Source: Maribacter sp. (GTDB lineage: Bacteria > Bacteroidota > Bacteroidia > Flavobacteriales > Flavobacteriaceae). Taken from it: 5,321 bases of DNA. The notes beneath the pieces were generated by a model. The model worked only from the letters and a program-made list of their open reading frames with translations. It did no database searches and had not been told where the DNA came from. Positions 1 through 5,321 of the stretch are shown here, piece after piece (position 1 is the first letter of the stretch; every line of letters starts with the position of its first letter). A program made the translations under genes and the position numbers. The DNA lies in the NCBI GenBank assembly GCA_003232155.1, contig QILY01000179.1, positions 1 to 5,321 on the forward strand, given 5' to 3'.

Positions 1-260
1 CCTTCGGTAAGACCAGACAACATGGCCGTCATGCTAACGGTACCATCAGTTTCAGTAAATGTAACTTCACCTTTTACAGCACTGTCACTTTTGGGCTCCA
101 TGGTAAACTTTATGGTCTCTACACTCATTTCTTCTTTCATTTCTTTTGCAGCAGCTTCCACTTCATCGGTGCCCTCTTTCATTTCTTTTTTAACTTCTTT
201 ACAGTTGTAGGAAGTTGCTAAAACAAGTGTTAATGCTACTATTATTTGTAATTTTTTCAT
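1..260 (-). CDS. Exported Cu/Zn superoxide dismutase-like protein, N-terminal part (cut by window edge)
   Basis: The first 86 codons are visible; the rest lies beyond the left edge. Residues 1-19 form a signal peptide (MKK, then a hydrophobic stretch IIVALTLVLA). Cys20 follows (SYNC-KE), which could make this a lipoprotein, although the lipobox is poor because Tyr and Asn precede the Cys. Residues 21-46 are a Lys/Glu-rich tether. From about residue 51 the sequence reads like the first beta strands of Cu/Zn superoxide dismutase: MEPKSDSAVKGEVTFTE, then VSMTAMLSGLTEG, matching the family pattern of a 'V-G-V-F' strand followed by 'SGLxPGxHGFHIHE'. The copper and zinc histidines would come just after the cut, so catalysis cannot be confirmed. 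If correct, it converts superoxide to peroxide and oxygen outside the cytoplasm. The start ATG (258-260) is chosen because it gives a complete signal peptide; no clear Shine-Dalgarno precedes it. Family assignment is recognition from memory, and some other beta-rich exported protein is possible. Confidence 0.72.
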   Translation of the reverse strand, partial: MKKLQIIVALTLVLATSYNCKEVKKEMKEGTDEVEAAAKEMKEEMSVETIKFTMEPKSDSAVKGEVTFTETDGTVSMTAMLSGLTE

Positions 261-285
261 CTTATTTTAAATCTTTAGTTATATG

Positions 286-316
286 CTAATTTACTTAATG
301 TATAATCTAGTCTCAA
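286..316 (-). promoter_or_regulatory. Candidate Bacteroidota-type promoter for the superoxide dismutase-like gene
   Basis: On the minus strand a TTG (314-316) is followed after 20 bases by TAAATTAG (286-293). This matches five of the six fixed bases of the Bacteroidota -7 consensus TAnnTTTG, with a spacing in the accepted range. It lies about 25 bases upstream of the ATG at 260, leaving a short leader. The surroundings are very AT-rich, so chance matches are likely. This is weak support only. Confidence 0.25.
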
Positions 317-320
317 TATT

Positions 321-461
321 TCATCCCTTATACCCAAACCTGTATGTTTCTGCACAACTATTTACATCAGTATTATTTTTCCGATATACAACTTTTAAAG
401 TTGGTGTTTCTTCCCGATATGTAAGTTTCAGACAGCCATTTAAAGCTCTAAAAGCAGTCAT
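321..461 (-). pseudogene. Probable RHS-protein remnant (pre-core segment), 46 codons
   Basis: A short frame on the minus strand runs from ATG (459-461) to TGA (321-323) and encodes 46 residues. It contains two related stretches, LKLTYRE (residues 11-17) and LKVVYRK (22-28), then SCAETYRFGYKG at the end. As I recall them, Bacteroidota RHS proteins have a segment of this kind (LKVVYR..., then YRFGFNGMEKDDEV) just before the RHS-associated core. Here the frame stops straight after YRFGYKG. A shift to the next frame gives only GMKY and another stop, so the following core is missing or decayed. This reads as a leftover piece and not a functional gene, although it keeps an ATG and could be translated. 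The family call rests on short motifs, so it is less secure than the remnant at 2296-2514. Confidence 0.5.
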
Positions 462-468
462 TTTTTTC

Positions 469-480
469 TTTCAATTGAAA
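469..480. repeat. 12-bp perfect palindrome TTTCAATTGAAA
   Basis: TTTCAATTGAAA is perfectly self-complementary. It lies between the end of the CoA-transferase gene (524) and the 46-codon fragment starting at 461, with T-rich sequence on one side and A-rich on the other. It could be an operator-like site. It has no GC stem, so it is not a convincing terminator. In DNA this AT-rich it may be chance. Confidence 0.3.
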
Positions 481-523
481 AATAAAAAGATGTAAGTGAA
501 CAAAGTACAAAGGATTGTTACTC

Positions 524-2173
524 TTAATAAACCGTGCGTTTTGCTATGACCAGTGGGAGAAACAGCCTTTTTTCCTCTTCCCAATTTAGCAGAATGGTGG
601 TTGACAGTAGTTTTACATTACGGTAACCAACTAGCCTTGGAGTTGGTAATAAGTCATTACTTTTTAAATCTTGGTTACCAAATGAAATTGGTGTTTTCAC
701 TGTTTCCAAGTTACCATAATGTGAAGGGTAAACGTCATAATTTTTTGATGCAAAATCCATAACCCGTTCCTCAAATTTAAGAGAGATTGGAAAGATTTGC
801 TTTTTAAAAGCGTATGACTCAAAAGAACAATTTCGAAGACCGAAACGCATTGTCCACATGGCACTCTGAGCCAAAGAAACATTGATAGTATAAGAACCTC
901 CTTCCTGTTGCCTTTTCAAGAGGCCCACCAAGGCTCCATAGACAGCTAAATAGCCAGTAATATAGTCGTTTGGTACAGAGCTTGGAATAAATTCAGGAGC
1001 AGTACCCCCCTTCTCAGAATTATACAATCTCGCTTTTTCTTTATTTGGATTTGTCATGCTATGCAAATGGGTAAACCCAGTTGTCGCTTGTGCCAAAGAA
1101 TCAAACCCTTCCCTATTCTCCCAAGACCCAGAGCCATAGCAACTGATGCTTACATAGATGATACCTTTTTTACTTCTTTTCGCCACTTCAGTCGGGTCTA
1201 AACCTAATTTACGCATACCCTCCTTATTATATGCTGATACAAAAATATCTGCTTCTTCTATTAGTGAATAAAGAATGTTTTTATCTTTTTCGGACTTTAA
1301 GTCAAGGAAGGCAGAGCGTTTGCCTCTATTTTCAATTTTTGAAAAGAATGGATAATATGGAAATTTAGGGTGAGATATTTTCAAACATTCTGCACCATAT
1401 TCACTTAAAATTTGTGTGGTGTTTGGGCCCGCTAAAACTCTTGATAAATCCAATACTTTCAATCCATTCAAAACACCAGCATTACCCTTTTCTAATGGAA
1501 GTTGACTTAGATGACAGGGTTCGTTATCAGATATTTTTTCAATTTCAACAACTGGTCGTTCAAATAATTGCTTTCCATGAGGATGGGATAACCATTCTTC
1601 AGGAGTTCGGATGATAGCGCCAATTGCCTTTTCATCGGCTATTGAATTTTCTAATTCGAGCGCATTAAATTTTCCAATGGCTTGTTTTAATCCTTTTTCT
1701 GACCGACTGGTTCCTATTACTTTTTGAATATTCTCACAATTAAAATTAGGATGTGTATGAAACCATCTATTATCCTTGGTCTTATTTATTTTAAATAACG
1801 GAAGACCTTTTAAAATTCCTTTTTTATATAAAATCCATGTATCCTTGATCGAATACATGGATTGCACAAAATTTTTATTATTCACCTTAGAAATTAATGC
1901 TCCCGATAGCCCCAATTCAGCTTTTTGTATATCTATGCCCGTTTGCTCTGGTTTCTGACCATATCTGTGCTCAAATATCTGTGCTAATGCAAGGGCTAAA
2001 GACGCATTGGCAACTCCAGACGCATGGCCTAAGTTTAAAGCTGTACTCAATAGCGGTGTGTCATTTGTAAAATCAATGTCACTATTCATTACAGTATTAT
2101 CACTCAATTCCAATAGTGAGGTTATACCAGTTTTTAAATCCAATTCTTTGTCTTTATATGCTTTGGGTATCAT
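524..2173 (-). CDS. Family III (CaiB/BaiF-type) CoA-transferase with an extra N-terminal half-domain
   Basis: A 549-residue cytoplasmic protein of the CoA-transferase family III (CaiB/BaiF, formyl-CoA transferase fold), which moves CoA between carboxylic acids; the substrate cannot be read from the sequence. Residues 235-440 form a typical domain: GLKVLDLSRVLAGP (237-250), NRGKRSAFLDLK (282-293), a GLD segment (324-326), YVSISCYG (340-347), GFDSLAQATTGF (356-367), and NDYITGYLAVYGALVGLLKR (402-421). Asp403 sits where the family's catalytic aspartate is expected. Residues 40-210 look like the back half of a second such domain: GHASGVANASLALALA (49-64) repeats the NDYITG region, then RWFHTHPNF (136-144) and RTPEEWLSHPHG (189-200). 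His50 replaces the aspartate there. This half-plus-whole layout is, as I recall, known in actinobacterial and proteobacterial relatives, so it is not a chance fusion. ATG 2171-2173 is the first start and has only a weak AAAGAAA upstream. The gene stands alone, with gaps on both sides that carry RHS debris. Confidence 0.85.
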   Translation of the reverse strand: MIPKAYKDKELDLKTGITSLLELSDNTVMNSDIDFTNDTPLLSTALNLGHASGVANASLALALAQIFEHRYGQKPEQTGIDIQKAELGLSGALISKVNNKNFVQSMYSIKDTWILYKKGILKGLPLFKINKTKDNRWFHTHPNFNCENIQKVIGTSRSEKGLKQAIGKFNALELENSIADEKAIGAIIRTPEEWLSHPHGKQLFERPVVEIEKISDNEPCHLSQLPLEKGNAGVLNGLKVLDLSRVLAGPNTTQILSEYGAECLKISHPKFPYYPFFSKIENRGKRSAFLDLKSEKDKNILYSLIEEADIFVSAYNKEGMRKLGLDPTEVAKRSKKGIIYVSISCYGSGSWENREGFDSLAQATTGFTHLHSMTNPNKEKARLYNSEKGGTAPEFIPSSVPNDYITGYLAVYGALVGLLKRQQEGGSYTINVSLAQSAMWTMRFGLRNCSFESYAFKKQIFPISLKFEERVMDFASKNYDVYPSHYGNLETVKTPISFGNQDLKSNDLLPTPRLVGYRNVKLLSTTILLNWEEEKRLFLPLVIAKRTVY

Positions 2174-2295
2174 ATTTCTTTGTTTTCAGATATTGAAAAA
2201 TCAAAAACTACCATCGTTAGAGGGTGGTTACACCTAAAAGCAGGACTATTAGCTAGCTTGTTGATAAATAACCTTTTGTGCTGAGAGTAAATGAT
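2174..2295. other. Non-coding stretch upstream of the CoA-transferase gene
   Basis: No frame with recognisable coding content was found on either strand. On the minus strand, an imperfect short hairpin (ACCA at 2227-2230 with TGGT at 2210-2213) is followed by TAGTTTTTGATTTTT. The same TAGTTTTT (2203-2210) is one base off the Bacteroidota -7 box and lies about 30 bases upstream of the CoA-transferase ATG. Either a weak terminator or the promoter of that gene could lie here; neither is convincing. AGCTAGCT (2253-2260) is a plain palindrome. Together with the remnant at 2296-2514 this makes up the 344-base gap between genes. Confidence 0.4.
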
Positions 2296-2514
2296 TTAAT
2301 AATCTTTATTAAACATGCTAGGTCTTGTGCAACCCCCGTCAGGGTCAATTTTACTTATAGGACTATTTTCCATGCCAATATATGGCGAGGCAAATTCTTT
2401 AGCAGGGTCAATATTCAACCACCTCCCAATCCTACTCTCTCTCAGCTCAAAATGATTATACAGTCTCCCTCGTCTTTCACTACAAACTGTCCCTGATACC
2501 CAAACGTACTGATA
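2296..2514 (-). pseudogene. Decayed C-terminal fragment of an RHS/YD-repeat protein (RHS-associated core)
   Basis: Read on the minus strand, this stretch carries the RHS-associated core signature in pieces. One frame (2504-2463) gives FGYQGQFVVKDEGD. The frame then shifts, and 2460-2299 gives YNHFELRESRIGRWLNIDPA, KEFASPYIGMENSPISKIDP and DGGCTRPSMFNKDY, with a stop at 2296-2298. The family pattern is 'YGYQGQFAEKDEETGYNHFELR-yDaRIGRWLxxDP...SPYxGMGNNPIxxxDPDGG', so the order and spacing are right. Compared with this pattern there is one extra base near 2505, about one base missing near 2461-2468, and two residues missing between FELRE and SRIGRW. No start codon or upstream repeats remain: the M16 gene's stop codon (2518-2520) is only three bases away. 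The part after DPDGG, normally the variable toxin tip in polymorphic-toxin RHS proteins, is just ten residues and resembles no toxin. It is therefore not functional. The family call is recognition from motifs, and I consider it strong. Confidence 0.8.
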
Positions 2515-2517
2515 GAA

Positions 2518-5321
2518 TTAGTTGGCCTCAGGCATTAAAATACCTAAGAAATAGTTATCATCTAAATATTTTTTTGCAATTTCTTGAAGGTCATTCGAAT
2601 TTAGGGCATTTACCATATCCTTATAGGAAAGAATATCTTCTGGTTCTCTATTTTCTTGGTGAGTACTTAATAAGTTACTAATCCAAAACTCATTTGTTTT
2701 TATATCTTCTTTTCGTTTTACCAGATAAGTTTCTTTTACTTTTGCTAAGTCTTCGGATGTAATTCCCTCCTCTTTAATTTTTTTCACTTCCGCAAGAGCG
2801 GCCTCTATCAATTTATCTACATTTTCTGGCCCACAAGGGAATGAGATACTAAAAGTAATATTTGAAAATGAGATCTTACTTAAGCTACCACGTGCACCTA
2901 CACCGTATACCCCACCTTCTTGCTCTCGTAAACGTTCAATAAGCTTAATGGTTAAAACTTCACCTAATGCGGCAACATCCAAAGCAGTTTTACTATCGTA
3001 TGGAATCTCTTCTTCCCAAGTGATGGAAACATTACTCTTAGGATCTGTGCCTCTATTTACAACATGTTTTTTAAACGCATCTTTTCTCCTGAATTTTGTT
3101 GGAACATAGGTTTCATTACTGTTTTTACTTGGTAAAGATGCCAAATATGTTTTTGCAAAATCCTTGATTTTTTCTTCATCAATATTACCTACTAAAAAAT
3201 AATGAAAATCACCTGCATCAGCAAAACGTTCTTGATACTTTTGATAGGCGAGCTCATAATCAGCGGCATCTAACTTTTCAGTTGTAGGAAAGCCAGTATA
3301 CCTCGAATTCCCATCATTTCTTACTTTACCGATCTGGTCTTGAAAGTAAAATTGTGGATTCGCCATTAGATTACCCAAGAAACTCTTTTGTTTTGTAATG
3401 AAAGAGTTATAGGCTTCAGCATCTTTATTCAATGAAGTAAAGTAAAGGTGTACCATTTGAAAAAGGGTCTCCAAATCTTTAGGAGCGGCCGAGCCTCTAA
3501 AATTTTCGCTAAACCCAGTAATTGATGGTGATACATTAACTATTTTACCGCTCATGAATTTGTTTAAGTCAGTAAGTGACAATCCACCAATTCCAGCTTG
3601 AGAAAGTCCTCTGTTCGCAAAAGAAGTAGCAATATGGTCTGCATCTGAATACAAACTTGTGCCTCCAGGACTATAAGCTCTAAACAAAACTTCATCATTT
3701 TTAAAGTCTGTTTTCTTGTAAGTAAGTGTCGCTCCATTACTTAGGGTTAGTGTAGTCGTGCCTAATTTCTGATTGGCAACAGTATTACTTATTTCACCGG
3801 CTATAGGCATTTTTTCAATAAGATTACTACGAACCGCTTCATCTTCGTAAGCTTTAAGGTCAGCCGTTTTTACTTCATTTAACAATACTTTTACTTCTTG
3901 TTCAGTTACTTGTTTTAAGCCTTCTTTTTCAGGACCGGTAAGTACGATTACACGATTGTCGTCATGCAGAAAACCATTGATTAAAGCGCTAATCTCTTTC
4001 AAATTAATGTTGGGAAGCAACTTCTTGGTCATATTATATTCCCATTCGATACCAGGAATTGGACTGTCATTGAGGTAATTTTGGATGTATGCATTAACAA
4101 TTCTTCCACTTTCGCGCTTATCACGGTCATTAAATTGTTTTTCCAATCGCGCCAAAAGACTTTTTTTAGCGCGTTCAAATTCTCCTTCTTGAAAACCAAA
4201 ACGTTTCACCCTCTCATTTTCCTCTAAAATTGCTCGTAAGCCAGTGAGTTGACCCTCAGGGCTGGTCTGTGCAAAGGATTGGTATGCGTTTTTGGTGCGG
4301 GCAAATGTTCTTCTGTAATTAGAAAACCCAAATACAAAAGGTGGATTTGCACTATTTCTAAGCTCGCCTAATCTGTTATTTATCAAAGTAGAGAACAGTC
4401 TTTTTATTAACGATTCGCGATAGTCACTTACGGTTTTGACCTTTGGGGCTTTATGACCGTCTTTGTACATTACTTGTACTTGACTAAAGGCAGCTTCTTT
4501 ATCGGACGCTATGGCAATAAGTGTTTCTTCATGGTTTGGTAATTCATAGGCTTCTCTTTCAGAAGGGCTTTTTGGCCGAGCAATTCTTGAAAAATGATTT
4601 TTAATCTTTTCTTCCATGACAGCAACATCTAAATCCCCTACGGCTATTACTGCCATCAAATCAGGGCGGTACCATTTTTTATAGTAGTCACGAACATCAT
4701 CATAAGAAAAGGTTTCAAGATTCTCTTTGGTGCCAATAGGCAAACGGTCTGCATACTTAGAGCCATACATCATTTTAGGAAGTGTTACCCGTTGCATACG
4801 CTCATTAGCACCCAAACGAATTCGGAGCTCTTCTAATACAACACCTCTTTCACCGTCAATGGCTTCTTCGGATAATGTTGTATTATGTGCCCAATCTTCT
4901 ATGATCTGAAACCCTTTTTCTAATTTCTCAGGGTCATCGCTCGGAATAGGGAGAATATATACGGTTTCATCAAAACTTGTGTATGCATTTAGATCAGCAC
5001 CAAATTTTACACCAATACTCTGTAGGTAATCTATTAAATCATTCTTTTTGAAATTTTTGGTGCCATTGAAATTCATGTGTTCCATGAAATGTGCTAACCC
5101 CACTTGGCTATCTGTTTCCATTATAGAACCAGCATTTACAACTAAGCGAAGTTCTACTTTGTCTTCGGGCTTCCCATTATTTTGAATGTAGTAGGTCAGT
5201 CCGTTTTCAAGTTTACCAATTTTTACATTGGGATCAGTAGGAATATCGCCTTCGGGAATGGAAAGCGAATTTGACATATCAGAGTCTGCTTGCGCTGTAA
5301 TGCTACTGATAGTTAATAGTG
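2518..5321 (-). CDS. Secreted M16 (insulinase/pitrilysin-type) zinc peptidase, 5' end beyond window
   Basis: A zinc metalloprotease of family M16, of the long two-half form (about 940 residues in flavobacteria). Residue numbers count from the internal Met at 5275-5277. The frame is open to the right edge, and 14 more codons read LLTISSITAQA-DSD, the end of a signal peptide with a likely cut after AQA. The true start is therefore outside the window, and the mature protein acts in the periplasm or at the surface. The N-terminal half has the inverted zinc motif HFMEH (63-67: His63, catalytic Glu66, His67). DGERGVVLEE (141-150) supplies the third ligand, most likely Glu150 by alignment to the ERxxVxxE pattern. 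Other conserved blocks are GLAHFMEHMNFNGTKNF (60-76), NAYTSFDETVY (97-107) and YRPDLMAVIAVGDLD (203-217). The C-terminal half (about 505-919) has lost the zinc site but keeps the substrate-binding Arg784 and Tyr791 (LREQEGGVYG), seven residues apart as in insulin-degrading enzyme. It appears intact to the TAA at 2518-2520 and likely degrades peptides; its physiological substrate is unknown. Confidence 0.93.
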   Translation of the reverse strand, partial: LLTISSITAQADSDMSNSLSIPEGDIPTDPNVKIGKLENGLTYYIQNNGKPEDKVELRLVVNAGSIMETDSQVGLAHFMEHMNFNGTKNFKKNDLIDYLQSIGVKFGADLNAYTSFDETVYILPIPSDDPEKLEKGFQIIEDWAHNTTLSEEAIDGERGVVLEELRIRLGANERMQRVTLPKMMYGSKYADRLPIGTKENLETFSYDDVRDYYKKWYRPDLMAVIAVGDLDVAVMEEKIKNHFSRIARPKSPSEREAYELPNHEETLIAIASDKEAAFSQVQVMYKDGHKAPKVKTVSDYRESLIKRLFSTLINNRLGELRNSANPPFVFGFSNYRRTFARTKNAYQSFAQTSPEGQLTGLRAILEENERVKRFGFQEGEFERAKKSLLARLEKQFNDRDKRESGRIVNAYIQNYLNDSPIPGIEWEYNMTKKLLPNINLKEISALINGFLHDDNRVIVLTGPEKEGLKQVTEQEVKVLLNEVKTADLKAYEDEAVRSNLIEKMPIAGEISNTVANQKLGTTTLTLSNGATLTYKKTDFKNDEVLFRAYSPGGTSLYSDADHIATSFANRGLSQAGIGGLSLTDLNKFMSGKIVNVSPSITGFSENFRGSAAPKDLETLFQMVHLYFTSLNKDAEAYNSFITKQKSFLGNLMANPQFYFQDQIGKVRNDGNSRYTGFPTTEKLDAADYELAYQKYQERFADAGDFHYFLVGNIDEEKIKDFAKTYLASLPSKNSNETYVPTKFRRKDAFKKHVVNRGTDPKSNVSITWEEEIPYDSKTALDVAALGEVLTIKLIERLREQEGGVYGVGARGSLSKISFSNITFSISFPCGPENVDKLIEAALAEVKKIKEEGITSEDLAKVKETYLVKRKEDIKTNEFWISNLLSTHQENREPEDILSYKDMVNALNSNDLQEIAKKYLDDNYFLGILMPEAN

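Noticed and set aside
381..423. Near-direct repeats CCGATATACA (381-390) and CCGATATGTA (414-423) around an inverted repeat CAACTTTTAAAGTTG (389-403), suggesting an operator.
   Set aside because: On the minus strand the two repeats encode VYR and TYR inside the parallel stretches LKVVYRK and LKLTYRE, so coding similarity explains them. The palindrome has a one-base centre, lies within the same coding remnant and is not placed symmetrically between the repeats.
283..495. Plus-strand 70-codon frame in the gap upstream of the dismutase-like gene.
   Set aside because: It is low-complexity and Phe/Leu-rich with no recognisable family, and it is antisense to the better supported RHS-type fragment.
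524..575. Possible frameshift at the extreme C-terminus of the CoA-transferase: another frame gives a PxGHSK-like ending similar to the family's 'PLGxHxPxW'.
   Set aside because: The in-frame ending (WEEEKRLFLPLV then IAKRTVY and stop) also fits the family's usual 'W..P..PLG' tail and length, so no frameshift is required. An alignment with close relatives would decide.
2202..2230. Possible rho-independent terminator on the minus strand after the M16 gene and RHS remnant.
   Set aside because: The stem is only four base pairs plus a mismatch with an 11-base or longer loop, and the T-run is interrupted. It is too weak to annotate as a terminator.
2244..2367. Nine-base repeat AGGACTATT at 2244-2252 and 2359-2367, considered as a target-site duplication.
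   Set aside because: It does not border any element, one copy lies inside the RHS remnant, and a nine-base match within 350 bases of AT-rich DNA can occur by chance.
2340..2412. Ten-base direct repeat CAGGGTCAAT at 2340-2349 and 2403-2412.
   Set aside because: Both copies encode the IDP parts of the RHS core motifs (NIDPA and KIDPDG) on the minus strand. They reflect the protein motif and are not a mobile-element repeat.
2278..2496. Plus-strand 72-codon frame in the gap after the M16 peptidase gene.
   Set aside because: It is the antisense shadow of the RHS core remnant, whose minus-strand translation has clear family motifs.

Overview
All genes in this window read on the minus strand. The window looks like chromosomal DNA of a marine-type Flavobacteriaceae bacterium (Bacteroidota). 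This is inferred from its AT-rich composition, the weak or absent Shine-Dalgarno sequences, the Lys/Glu-rich envelope-protein style, and the close flavobacterial look of the M16 zinc protease and the RHS-type fragments. No rRNA, tRNA, CRISPR array or complete insertion sequence was seen.

In the direction of transcription (high to low coordinates) the layout is as follows. (1) A large secreted M16 (insulinase-type) zinc protease ends at 2518. Its true start lies beyond the right edge, because the frame stays open past the first visible ATG and encodes the end of a signal peptide. (2) A 344-base gap (2174-2517) has, in its first two thirds, a decayed C-terminal piece of an RHS/YD-repeat core domain, broken by frameshifts. 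The remaining ~120 bases are featureless. (3) A 549-residue family III (CaiB/BaiF) CoA-transferase-like protein fills 524-2173. It has a half-domain fused in front of a catalytic-type domain. (4) A 263-base gap (261-523) has a 46-codon fragment that also looks like the pre-core part of an RHS protein, followed by a candidate promoter. (5) The first 86 codons of an exported Cu/Zn superoxide dismutase-like protein run off the left edge.

The three real genes have no obvious shared pathway: envelope or periplasmic proteolysis, CoA-ester metabolism, and extracytoplasmic superoxide defence. They are separated by gaps of over 250 bases, so they are probably not one operon. The notable point is that RHS debris lies on both sides of the CoA-transferase gene, in reversed domain order. 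This suggests a decayed and rearranged RHS locus. No intact new system is visible in this window.
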